NCBI GenBank assembly: GCA_963576565.1
Contig: OY755046.1
Coordinates: 59,995,471-60,059,470, forward strand
From: Aspidapion aeneum
Lineage: Eukaryota > Arthropoda > Insecta > Coleoptera > Brentidae
Length of the DNA: 64,000 nucleotides
Direction of reading: 5' to 3'
Part shown: piece after piece, positions 52,701 through 63,829 of the stretch
How positions within the stretch are numbered: the stretch's first letter is position 1
How the letters are laid out: each line of letters opens with the position of its first letter
The notes under the pieces: generated by a model
Told to the model about the DNA's origin: nothing
The model's input: only the letters and a program-made list of their open reading frames with translations
The model's database searches: none
Program-made: the position numbers and the translations under genes

Positions 52701-55700
52701 AAAAAATTAGGATCACCGTAGCTTACACTACTATTGTGTAGTATCATCTGAAACGCAAAGATATATAAAAAATTTTGAAATCGGAGCAACTTTTTTTTTA
52801 TCGAAAACATTAGGATCACCAGAGCTTACACTACTATTGTGTAGTATCATCTGAAACGCAAAGATATATAAAAAATTTTGAAATCGGAGCAACTTCTTTT
52901 TTAATGAAAAAATTAGGATCACCATAGCTTACAATACTATTGTGTATTATCATCTGAAACGCAAAGATATATAAAAATTTTTGAAATCGGAGCAACTTCT
53001 TTTTTATCGAAAAAATTAGGATCACCATAGCTTACCTATTGTGTAGTATCATCTGAAACGCAAAGATATATAAAAAATTTTGAAATCGGAGCAACTTTTT
53101 TTTTATCGAAAAGATTAGGATCATCATAGCTTACACTACTATTGTATAGTATCATCTGAAACGCAAAGATATATAAAAAATTTTGAAATCGGAGCAACTT
53201 TTTTTTATCGAAAAAATTAGGATCACCGTAGCTTACACTACTATTGTGTAGTATCATCTGAAACGCAAAGATATATAAAAAATGTTGAAATCGGAGCAAC
53301 TTTTTTTTTATCGAAAACATTAGGATCACCAGAGCTTACACTACTATTGTGTAGTATCATCTGAAACGCAAAGATATATAAAAAATTTTGAAATCGGAGC
53401 AACTTTTTTTTTATCGAAAAAATTAGGATCATCATAGCTTACACTACTATTGTGTAGTATCATCTGAAACGCAAAGATATATAAAAATTTTTGAAATCGG
53501 AGCAACTTTTTTTTTATCGAAAAAATTAGGATCACCATAGCTTACACTACTTTGTGTAGTATCATCTGAAACGCAAAGATATATAAAAATTTTTGAAATC
53601 GGGGCAACTTTTTTTTATCGAAAAAATTTGGATCACCATAGCTTTCACTACTATTGTGTAGTATCATCTGAAACGCAAAGATATATAAAAATTTTTGAAA
53701 TCGGAGCAACTTTTTTTTTATCGAAAAAATTAGGATCGCCTTAGCTTACACTACTATTGTGTAGTATCATCTGAAACGCAAAGATATATAAAAAAATTTG
53801 AAATCGGAGCAACTTTTTTTTTATCGAAAAAATTAGGATCACCTTAGCTTACACTACTATTGTGTAGAATCATCTGAAACGCAAAGATATATAAAAATTT
53901 TTGAAAACGGAGCAACTTTTTTTTTTCGAAAAAATTGTGTAGTATCATCTGAAAAGCAAAGACATAAAAATTTTTGAAATCGGAGCAACTTTTTTTTATC
54001 GAAAAAATTAGGATCATCATAGCTTACACTACTATTGTGAAGTATCATCTGAAACGCAAAGATATATAAAAAATTTTGAAATCGGAGCAACTTTTTTTTT
54101 AATCGAAAAAATTAGGATCACCATAGCTTACACTACTATTGTGTAGTATCATCTGAAACGCAAAGATATATAAAAAATTTTGAAATCGGAGCAACTTTTT
54201 TTTTATCGAAAAAATTAGGATCACCATAGCTACACTACTATTGTGTAGTATCATCTGAAACGCAAAGAAATATAAAAAAATTTGAAATCGGAGCAACTTT
54301 TTTTTTATCGAAAAAATTAGGATCACCATAGCTTACACTACTATTGTGTGGTATCATCTGAAACGCAGAGATATATAAAAATTTTTGAAATCGGAGCAAC
54401 TTTTTTTTTATCGAAAAAATTAGGATCACCATAGCTTACACTACTATTGTGTAGTATCATCTGAAACGCAAAGATATATGAAAAATTTTGAAATCGCAGC
54501 AACTTTTTTTTTATCGAAAAAATTAGGATCACCATAGCTTATACTACTATTGTGTAGTTTCATCTGAAACGCAAAGATATATAAAAATTTTTAAAATCGG
54601 AGCAACTTTTTTTTTATCGAAAAAATTAGGATCACCATTGCTTACACTACTATTGTGTAGTATCATCTGAAACGCAAAGATATATAAAAAAATTTGAAAT
54701 CGGAGCAAATTTTTTTATCGAAAAAATTAGGATCACCATAGCTTACACTACTATTGTGTAGTATCATCTGAAACGCAAAGATATATAAAAAAATTTGAAA
54801 TCGGAGCAACTTTTTTTTTAATGAAAAAATTAGGATCATCATAGCTTACACTACTATTGTGTAGTATCATCTGAAACGCAAAGATATAGAAAAATTTTTG
54901 AAATCGGAGCAACTTCTTTTTTATCGAAAAAATTAGGATCACCATAGCTTACCTATTGTGTAGTATCATCTGAAACGCAAAGATATATAAAAAATTTTGA
55001 AATCGGAGCAACTTTTTTTTATCGAAAAAATTAGGATCATCATAGCTTACACTACTATTGTGTAGTATCATCTGAAACGCAAAGATATATAAAAATTTTT
55101 GAAATCGGAGCAGCTTTTTTTATCGAAAAAATTAGGATCACCGTAGCTTACACTACTATTGTGTAGTATCATCTGAAACGCAAAGATATATAAAAAATTT
55201 TGAAATCGGAGCAACTTTTTTTTTATTGAAAACATTAGGATCACCAGAGCTTACACTACTATTGTGTAGTATCATCTGAAACGCAAAGATATATAAAAAT
55301 TTTTGAAATCGGAGCAACTTCTTTTTTAATGAAAAAATTAGGATCACCATAGCTTACAATACTATTGTGTATTATCATCTGAAACGCAAAGATATATAAA
55401 AATTTTTGAAATCGGAGCAACTTCTTTTTTATCGAAAAAATTAGGATCACCATAGCTTACCTATTGTGTAGTATCATCTGAAACGCAAAGATATATAAAA
55501 AATTTTGAAATCGGAGCAACTTTTTTTTTATCGAAAAGATTAGGATCATCATAGCTTACACTACTATTGTATAGTATCATCTGAAACGCAAAGATATATA
55601 AAAAATTTTGAAATCGGAGCAACTTTTTTTTATCGAAAAAATTAGGATCACCGTAGCTTACACTACTATTGTGTAGTATCATCTGAAACGCAAAGATATA

Positions 55701-57303
55701 TAAAAAATGTTGAAATCGGAGCAACTTTTTTTTTATCGAAAACATTAGGATCACCAGAGCTTACACTACTATTGTGTAGTATCATCTGAAACGCAAAGAT
55801 ATATAAAAAATTTTGAAATCGGAGCAACTTTTTTTTTATCGAAAAAATTAGGATCATCATAGCTTACACTACTATTGTGTAGTATCATCTGAAACGCAAA
55901 GATATATAAAAATTTTTGAAATCGGAGCAACTTTTTTTTTATCGAAAAAATTAGGATCACCATAGCTTACACTACTTTGTGTAGTATCATCTGAAACGCA
56001 AAGATATATAAAAATTTTTGAAATCGGGGCAACTTTTTTTTATCGAAAAAATTTGGATCACCATAGCTTTCACTACTATTGTGTAGTATCATCTGAAACG
56101 CAAAGATATATAAAAATTTTTGAAATCGGAGCAACTTTTTTTTTATCGAAAAAATTAGGATCGCCTTAGCTTACACTACTATTGTGTAGTATCATCTGAA
56201 ACGCAAAGATATATAAAAAAATTTGAAATCGGAGCAACTTTTTTTTTATCGAAAAAATTAGGATCACCTTAGCTTACACTACTATTGTGTAGAATCATCT
56301 GAAACGCAAAGATATATAAAAATTTTTGAAAACGGAGCAACTTTTTTTTTTCGAAAAAATTGTGTAGTATCATCTGAAAAGCAAAGACATAAAAATTTTT
56401 GAAATCGGAGCAACTTTTTTTTTATCGAAAAAATTAGGATCATCATAGCTTACACTACTATTGTGAAGTATCATCTGAAACGCAAAGATATATAAAAAAT
56501 TTTGAAATCGGAGCAACTTTTTTTTTAATCGAAAAAATTAGGATCACCATAGCTTACACTACTATTGTGTAGTATCATCTGAAACGCAAAGATATATAAA
56601 AAATTTTGAAATCGGAGCAACTTTTTTTTTATCGAAAAAATTAGGATCACCATAGCTACACTACTATTGTGTAGTATCATCTGAAACGCAAAGAAATATA
56701 AAAAAATTTGAAATCGGAGCAACTTTTTTTTTATCGAAAAAATTAGGATCACCATAGCTTACACTACTATTGTGTGGTATCATCTGAAACGCAGAGATAT
56801 ATAAAAATTTTTGAAATCGGAGCAACTTTTTTTTTATCGAAAAAATTAGGATCACCATAGCTTACACTACTATTGTGTAGTATCATCTGAAACGCAAAGA
56901 TATATGAAAAATTTTGAAATCGCAGCAACTTTTTTTTTATCGAAAAAATTAGGGTCACCATAGCTTACACTACTATTGTGTACTATCATCTGAAACGCAA
57001 AGATATATAAAAATTTTTGAAATCGGAGCAACTTCTTTTTATCGAAAAAATTAGGATCACCATAGCTTATACTACTATTGTGTAGTTTCATCTGAAACGC
57101 AAAGATATATAAAAATTTTTAAAATCGGAGCAACTTTTTTTTTATCGAAAAAATTAGGATCACCATTGCTTACACTACTATTGTGTAGTATCATCTGAAA
57201 CGCAAAGATATATAAAAATTTTTGAAATCGGAGCAACCTTTTTTTTAACCAAAAAATTAGGATCACCCTTGCTTACACTATTATTGTGTAGTATCATCTG
57301 AAA
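46709..57303 (-). repeat. Satellite array, 103-bp monomer, about 103 copies
   Basis: The monomer includes TTAGGATCACCATAGCTTAC, ACTACTATTGTGTAGTATCA, TCTGAAACGCAAAGATATAT and GAAATCGGAGCAACTTTTTT. The spacing between units is 103 bp (for example TTACACT at 46741, 46844, 46947). About 90 bp of the monomer is homologous in reverse complement to the head of element G at 22230-22310 and 23872-23957. Each unit holds a small inverted repeat, ACTAC-TATTGT-GTAGT. Unit variants (short TTACCTATTG units, ACTTTGTGTAG units, a CCTTTGCGTTCGG unit, truncated AAAAATTGTGTAG units) recur in blocks. The many 64-residue frames on the minus strand are the repeat read through three frames and are not genes. Confidence 0.97.
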
Positions 57304-57315
57304 CGAAACTTTGAA

Positions 57316-57571
57316 TAGGGACTTTCTGCAATAAAGCCATGCAATAATAGTGCCGGGCACTATTCTAACAGGTTTTCATTGAAAACTGACTTTCAAAATT
57401 GACATACCAAAGTCGAATTTATAGATCCAGTCGTTTATTTTCTATTATTAAAGGCGGCACTATTAATTCCGGCTCTTATAATACACAAAGAAGACAACTG
57501 TTCTTATAATGCGAAACTGTCAGAATAGTGCCCAGCACCACTACTGCCTGTCTTTATTGCAATAAGTCCCT
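57316..57571. mobile_element. MITE related to 4321-4600
   Basis: TAGGGACTTTCTGCAATAAA at 57317 pairs with the reverse complement of TTTATTGCAATAAGTCCCTA at 57553-57571. Internal phrases TTGACATACCAAAG, ATTAATTCCGGCTCTTATAA and CGAAACTGTCAGAATAGTGC are shared with the copy at 4.3 kb, in opposite internal orientation. It directly abuts the satellite array. Confidence 0.82.
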
Positions 57572-58258
57572 AATGTAATACGTTTTTTTTTATGTAGAGG
57601 TGGATACTTGATCCAGCCATCCATTTGGGAGTCTAAATTACGAAATACGAGCAATAATAATATATTATCTCTCAAAGCTCTAATTTTGGCCATCCTTGCC
57701 TAAAGTATAATTAGCCATTTAGATGTGCCTTTCCTCCTGCGGGTGATTTCAGGACAAATTCACCTTAAAAGTGACAGATTTTAAGACCTTACAGATACTA
57801 GGCCCTAACGGTTCAAGTGTAACAGGCGGCTTTGTATGACAGTGGTACTGTCATCTCAAAATTATATATCGATTTTAAAATTGATATAATTATTAAAAGT
57901 TGCTATATGTTATTAAATTTACACGATCTCGAAAGGGAATTTGACGGTTCTTGGAGGAAAAATATGCTATAACGTTTTTCTCAAATGTGTAAACAATGTA
58001 GGAAAATCTATACATACTTTTTCAATTTTCTTCTTGAAACTTCACATTATCACTTCTTATTATATATATTTGATTTTGTTGTTATTAAACTATTTTGCTT
58101 TTCTGCAAGTATTCAAAATCTTTAAACTTTTAGGTTTTAGGAATCTTTTTTTTTATGTTTCTTGTAAACATATTATTAGCAACATTTTAAACCTTGATTG
58201 AATAGGTGAAGCTATTTAATCAACTGTTTAATTTACTTAATACAACTGTTTAGGTTTA
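57572..58258. other. No recognisable gene
   Basis: AT-rich; an 86-codon plus-strand frame (57941-58201) is Phe- and Leu-rich without motif. Confidence 0.45.
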
Positions 58259-58933
58259 CAAGACGCTAGCGCTACCAAGTCCACTTTCAATCCCTGGCTT
58301 CGCAAGCGCAGATCTACCAATATTATTTACCTCATGTCTTAGAATTGATGCATACAGGGTGATTTTCACTTGAATGATTCTAACCACATTAAAATAGAAA
58401 GTTTTAAAAACCTAACCTAACAAAACCTAATCAAATCTAACCGAACCGAAGGAAACTGAACCAATAATTTAAAAAAAAAAAAAACTTTCGTGACTTCCTG
58501 CCCGGGATCCTAGAGGATGTGAATCCGAACCGAACCAAACCGAACCTAACTAAACTGAACCAAACCTAACCTAACCAAACTAAACTACAACACGTACTGC
58601 TAATTAGGTTTAGTTGGGTAGGGTTAGGTTTGGATAGGTTCGGTTCGGTACGGTCCGGTTCGGATTCACATCCTCTAGCATCCCAGGTAGGAAGTCAGGA
58701 AAGTTTTTTTTTTGAAAAAAAATATTGGTTTAGTTTGCTTTGGTTCGGTTCGGTTAGATCTGATTAGGTTTCGTTAGGTTAGGTTTTTGAAACTTTCTAT
58801 TTTCATGTGGATAGAATCATTCAAGTGAAAATCACCCTGTACATCGATTCTAATACATGAGGTAAATAATATTGGTAGATCTACGCATGCGAAGCCAGGG
58901 ATTGGAAGTGGACTTGGTAGCGCTAGCGTCTTG
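58259..58933. mobile_element. Foldback element with telomere-like text in its arms
   Basis: Left arm 58259-58590 and right arm 58605-58933 are inverted copies, very similar. Outer ends CAAGACGCTAGCGCTACCAA and its mirror; inner phrases AGGGTGATTTTCACTTGAAT and GAGGATGTGAATCCGAACCG. Both arms contain runs of CCTAAC/CCGAAC words (GGTTAGG and GGTTCGG on the other strand). The loop is about 15-30 nt. No coding frame. Confidence 0.88.
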
Positions 58934-59675
58934 TTTTAGGTTTGGGATATTATTTACTGATTAAAAATGCCGATTTTAGGGCAATAAAAGGTTTGTATTT
59001 TGATATTAAAAATCAGAAAAAGTTAGCATTAATATTTTAAAACACTGGAAACAGTAATAAAATCAAAAGGTTTAAAGTTAAAATAAACACTAAAAGAACA
59101 GACCAAAATAATTATGAATAATAAAGCTTTATACAAAGTTAAAAAAATTGATAAATTTCCTCAGTTGAAAAAAAAACCCCTTAAGAAATGGTGTGAACGA
59201 ACCCAAACTCAACTAAAGAATGTTTTCCCTAACGACTTTCAAAAGTTTCTTGTCTCAGTCAAAGCCACCCTGCGCTTGCAGGCACAAATTGGCGTTGATT
59301 GGCTAGAATTCTACTCCTTGTCGCTTTAAACGCTCCACTAAGAGACAAAATACCAAACGCAAGTTAGAAAGTAAAATTACACAGTGTTTTTTTTTTAATT
59401 GAAAATAATTTAGCAAATTTGTTTCCAGTTACAGAATATAAATTATTTTGATGTTAGTGGCTCAAAGGACATATTAGCCGAATACAACTTTTATTAAAAT
59501 ACTGAAAATATGAACCTGAAAATATGCCAATAAACAAGTCGCTGGAGTTACCATAAATTTTACTTATTCTTAACCTAGTCTTGCATATAATTGTTGCTTG
59601 TTGAAGGCAAAAACAATATTTAATTTAAAATATTTAAAAACTTTACAAAAATACCATTTATATTCAAATCCCGTT
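58934..59675. other. Unrecognised open frame and AT-rich spacer
   Basis: A 71-codon plus-strand frame (59114-59329) reads MNNKALYKVKKIDKFPQLKK and continues KWCERTQTQLKNVFP. It is basic and has no family I can name. It may be chance. Confidence 0.25.
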
Positions 59676-59890
59676 TTGTTACACAAGGGTCGCGCGTCCA
59701 CTTTACAATCAGAGGGTGGTGGGTTCGATTCCCATGTCTGCCCGTACAAACTCGAACCTACTACCCGTTTGTGAATACAGATTCATCGGGGTAGGGGTAA
59801 CGCCTGTCTTGAGCGAAGTTTGAGCATAAACGAAGTAGGCAAAGTTGATCATCAAAACAAGCACAAACTATAATAGGCATTGGAGCGAAA
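59676..59890 (+). mobile_element. tRNA-derived SINE candidate
   Basis: The box-B-like sequence GGTGGGTTCGATTCCCATG (59716-59734) follows a degenerate tRNA-like 5' half (GGGTCGCGCGTCC, CACTTTACAATCAGAGG). A tRNA-unrelated body with GGGGTAGGGGTAACGCCTGT and AAACGAAGTAGGCAAAGTTG comes after. The upstream half does not fold into a normal tRNA and no clear box A is visible, so a functional tRNA gene is unlikely. Confidence 0.5.
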
Positions 59891-60311
59891 AAAAGACTTC
59901 CCAGCTTGCAAAAGTAGGTGTAGTTGCGATTTTGACATATGTATGTTGTTGAAATTGGAGTTCTTAAAAAAATAGAGTTTTTTAGCTTGGAAAGTGCCGG
60001 CTTTCCCCGCCATCTTGGATTTAGTGTGCGAAAAAGGTTTTTTTTTTCATTACTTGGTCCCTGTACATTTTAGGAAAAGAAGGTTTAGATAAAAGTTGAA
60101 AGCAATAAAATTTGCTACAAAAATCCTATTTTACATTTTTTTGTCAAACGAATGGTTTTCCAGTTATTACGCTAAACATTTCGCCGCCATTTAAAATTTT
60201 GAATAATTTTTTTATAAAGGCCTTTAACCGCCTTTAACTTCAAAACTGCTTATTTTTGAGAAAATCTGTAATAACGTGAAATAAATACTAACTAATAGCC
60301 TATCAAGTGAC

Positions 60312-60440
60312 AGTGGCGCACCCAGGAATATGTCTTGGGGGGGGAGGCATCTTGGGGGGGGGGGGGGGGCGAAGCTTCATGATGTCGAATTTTAAGCTAT
60401 TTTTTGTGTTTTTTTATAAAATATGTGGAAAATAATATGT
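60312..60440 (-). mobile_element. hAT-like terminal fragment with G-runs
   Basis: CAGTGGCGCACCCAGGAATA with G-runs and CTTCATGATGTCGAATTTTA is the reverse copy of 36930-37040. See that entry. Confidence 0.55.
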
Positions 60441-60565
60441 AAAAAATCTAAGGCAATAAAATTGATTACACACTTTCTGTAAAATGCTTAGCTTTTATGA
60501 AAATGACATAAAACTAAATAATTTCGGTTTATTTTGTATATACTATAAAAATACATAGGAAACAA

Positions 60566-62086
60566 GTGTACAGCGTGTCCCATTTTCGATGGGATTAAAT
60601 GGGAAACTCGGTTATTATTAAAGATATTGATTTTCTGATTGCACCTTACCGTGCTCTTTTTTTAAGCCCTTAAAAATGGCGTAATCAGAGTTTTGCTATA
60701 CCCCGTAGTTTCGCTAATACAGGGAGTTTTTGAAAAAATTGTATTTTTAATATTCCCTTGTATCTCGCTTATTTTGCGAGATATTTTTATTCTGTAAAAA
60801 CCTTTTTATGGCAACTTTTTTAGAAGAAAATAATGACGTTGTCAACTTTTTAAAATATTGTTTAGTTTTCGAGATATGGTATTTATCATAAAAAATTAAA
60901 TACGGCCCTGGATTTTTTTTTATTACTATTTTGATTCGTTTCATGCTAACATTATCACAAAATAATAAAAATTTTAAAAATGTTTGTTTTAAGGTAAAAA
61001 AAAATTATTTAATATTTAAACAAAAAATTAGTCCGAACCTGGATATTTCCAACATAAATATAAATTAAAAATTGCTAGATAAACAATTTTTAGTTTAACT
61101 GTTTTGATACTTAGCATATTAAAATGGTTTTACGTTAATTTACAGATTTATTTGAAACAAAGTCTACGAAAAATACAAAAAGAAACAAATTATAAAATAT
61201 AACTGATTACCATTATGTGTAAGACATTGTTGGTATTTTTGAGTAATTTTTCTTAACGCATTTTGCATAAAAATATTTCTGCCATTTAAATATTGGGATT
61301 TTGTTGCTTGAATGAAGCAGTCAAACATATCACATTTTTCAAAATCTGGATATGGTCGATTTCTAGCCAGTTTAAAATAATTGTAAGCCATTCACAAAAA
61401 TGACAAGTAAAATGACAATGTTAATTCCACGCTTTTGTTTTGTAAATTTCACGACCTGCTGTGCTACCATCAAATAATTAGTGATATTCTTTTTCTAACT
61501 TTTTAACGTTTTTTAGTTTATTTATAAATCTTTTAATTATCAATTCAAAATAGATAAACTAAAGAATAAACTAGTGTGTTATGCAATTATTAATTTATAA
61601 TTACGTTGGTAATTTCCAGGTTCGGACTATAATTTTTTTTTAAATATTAAATAGTTTTTTAACCTTAAATGAATTTTTTTTTTAAGTTTTATGATTTTTG
61701 GGTAATACTGGCATGGAACCAATCAAAGTAGTAATAAAAAAAATCCAGGTCCGTATTTAATTTTTTTATGATAAATACCATTTCTCAAAAACTAAAGAAT
61801 ATTTTTAAAAATTGACAACGTCATTATTTTGCTCTAAAAAAGTTGCCATAGAAAGTTTTTTACAGAATAAAAATATCTTGCAAAATAAGCGGAGGAATTA
61901 ATTAAAATGCAATTTTTTCAAAAACTCCCTGTATTAGCGAAACCACGGGGTATAGGAAAAATCTGATTACACCATTTTTAAGGGCTCCAAAAAAGAGCAC
62001 GGTAAGGTGCAATCAGAAAATCGATATCTTTAATAATAGCCGAGTTTCCCATTTAATCCCATCGAAAATGGGACACGCTGTACTGC
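60566..62086. mobile_element. Long-TIR element (arms about 520 bp)
   Basis: Left end TACAGCGTGTCCCATTTTCG (60569 onward) and its reverse complement at the right end (to 62083). Arms continue with GGGATTAAATGGGAAACTCG, GATTGCACCTTACCGTGCTC, AATACAGGGAGTTTTTGAAA, GACGTTGTCAA and TCCGAACCTGG. The centre (61060-61590) holds a 75-codon minus-strand frame (61164-61391) with no recognisable motif. A further partial copy starts at 63830. Confidence 0.88.
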
Positions 62087-62121
62087 TGTATCTCCGCAAG
62101 GTTACTACCAAGAGGAGTCAA

Positions 62122-62403
62122 TAGAGACTTATTGGAATAAAACCTGACTTTATTTTAGAGTCGAATTTATTTTGACACACTTACACAGAAAACTAACAGC
62201 TGACCTCTCAAAATTGACATACCAAAGCCAGATTTAATAATAAAGACGCTAACTTTCATTTAATAAATACCGACACTAATAAATCCGGTTTTTAAATACA
62301 CAAAGGCCGAATTTTGAAGGAGAGCAGCTGCTTTTTATATGTAAATCTGTCACCGTAGGGTCGATTTTAAAGTAACGTCAGGTTTTATTCCAATAAGTGT
62401 CTA
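62122..62403. mobile_element. MITE related to 4321-4600 and 57316-57571
   Basis: TAGAGACTTATTGGAATAAA with ACCTGAC at the left and its mirror GTCAGGTTTTATTCCAATAA with GTGTCTA at the right. TA flanks both ends. Internal TTGACATACCAAAG and AAATCCGGTTTTTAAATACA link it to the other two copies. It sits inside the spacer of the outer foldback. Confidence 0.8.
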
Positions 62404-62812
62404 TTGACACCCCATTTTATAGGCTATTAGTTGGTCTTTATTTTATGTTATTACAGATTTTCTGAAAAATAGGCACTTTCGAAGTTAAAAGCTACTAAAA
62501 AAATTGGTCAAAATCCAAAATGGCGGCAAAACGTTTAGCGACATAACTCAAAAACCATTAGTCTAACAAAAGAACGTATAAAAGCGTTTTCGTGTTATTG
62601 TCTTCAATTTTTATTTAAAACTTTTTTTTCTAAACTTACAGTAACCAAGTAATTAAAAAAAAAAACACTTTTGTGCTCACTAAATCCAAGAAGCCACGGG
62701 GGGAGCCGGCCCCTCCAAGGTCGAAAACTCAAATTTGTTTTTAGGACTCCAATGTCAATAACATATGTCGAAATCATGACCAGGACTACACCTTTTGCAA
62801 GCTAAAATTCTA

Positions 62813-63829
62813 TAATGACTGGATGTTTGCCCGCAATTAGAAAAACGATAACTGCAGTGGACTGTATATATTTTAATTAATGAAATAAATATATTGATAG
62901 GAAATCACGAAATAATCAAAAGGCCCATAGTTAATTGCTGGTACCACACAACGGGAATCAGAAACAAAGCACTCACCAGTTTGCAGCCAATTTCTCCACG
63001 TACCAGGGGCCCCTTTCTGGATCTAATGATGGCACCACGTAGCTGTAGGGCTGAAGTTTCTAGTTCTATGCTTCAGTACACCAAAATCGAGCACTTTCAA
63101 GTGTAGAAATTTGTAATAGTTGGAGAAAGTAAATTAACACGCCATTTTCTCGAAGCGGTAGAAAAGGATCTCACTGATTGTTGGTGCGCATGTCGAAATG
63201 CGCGAAAATGTACTCTGTACGTCATCCAATTGTGTGGTTTTAAAATTAAAAACAACCGCGAAATTTAGCGGGAGCTAACACTGGACTATAAACTGTTAAA
63301 AACTACTAAGTTACAGGCCACTTGAAAATTAATCGTATATGAAAAAGGCTACTAAATTAAGGATAAAAAACCTTCTACCAACTAAAAAATTCACTACTTG
63401 GAGATAGGATAGTTCTGCTCTTATCCGACAAACGATATGTCAAAAGCAAGGATTCTTAAAACCCGGAAACCGTGAAGCATCCTGGAGATAAGGGCACAAA
63501 TTACTGCATGGCGGTCCTTGAGGTTAAAGGAGGACTGTTTAAAGGTTACCGGAAATGCATGTTTTGTGACCAAGATATGGGAATTCTATAGTTCACTCTT
63601 ATAGGATGGATAAATAATGTGGCAAAATTTCCCTAGATTTAACACATTTTTAACAAATTGGCATAAAGGCAGATCTATTGCCCTAATAATTAAAAGAAAA
63701 GGGTATTAGGTCTATAGGAATAATTTTCAAGAATTTTCGCATCAGAAAAGGTTGAGGATCTCAGCAAAAGAAGCTATTTGCGAAATTTTTGCCTGTTAGT
63801 TATTACTTAAAAAATGGACTGGTGTATGT
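62813..63829. other. No recognisable gene
   Basis: Mixed sequence with one 70-codon frame (62894-63106) without motif and with no repeat that I could match elsewhere in the window. Confidence 0.4.

Larger units (their letters stand above)
59905..62812. mobile_element. Outer foldback of a nested set (arms about 400 bp)
   Basis: 59905-60306 and 62413-62812 are inverted copies. Shared text: AGCTTGCAAAAG, GACATATGT, TCTTGGATTTAGTG, ATTACTTGG, CCGCCATTT, GAAAATCTGTAATAAC and CTAATAGCCTAT. Everything between them (60307-62412) consists of other elements, which therefore inserted later into the spacer. Confidence 0.82.

Noticed and set aside
46709..57303. CRISPR array
   Set aside because: Units are directly adjacent 103-bp monomers with no distinct spacers, and the sequence is eukaryotic in character.
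46749..57360. Dozens of overlapping minus-strand frames of 60-98 codons with near-identical proteins (MVILIFSIKKKLLRFQ-type)
   Set aside because: They are the 103-bp satellite read through; 103 is not a multiple of 3, so the frames rotate, and lengths follow unit spacing. No start context or conservation beyond the repeat itself.
58380..58800. True telomere repeat tract
   Set aside because: The GGTTAGG and GGTTCGG words are irregular and occur in inverted arms of a foldback, not as a uniform TTAGG array.
59676..59760. Functional tRNA gene
   Set aside because: Only the T-arm/box B half looks like a tRNA; no clear box A, acceptor stem or anticodon arm.
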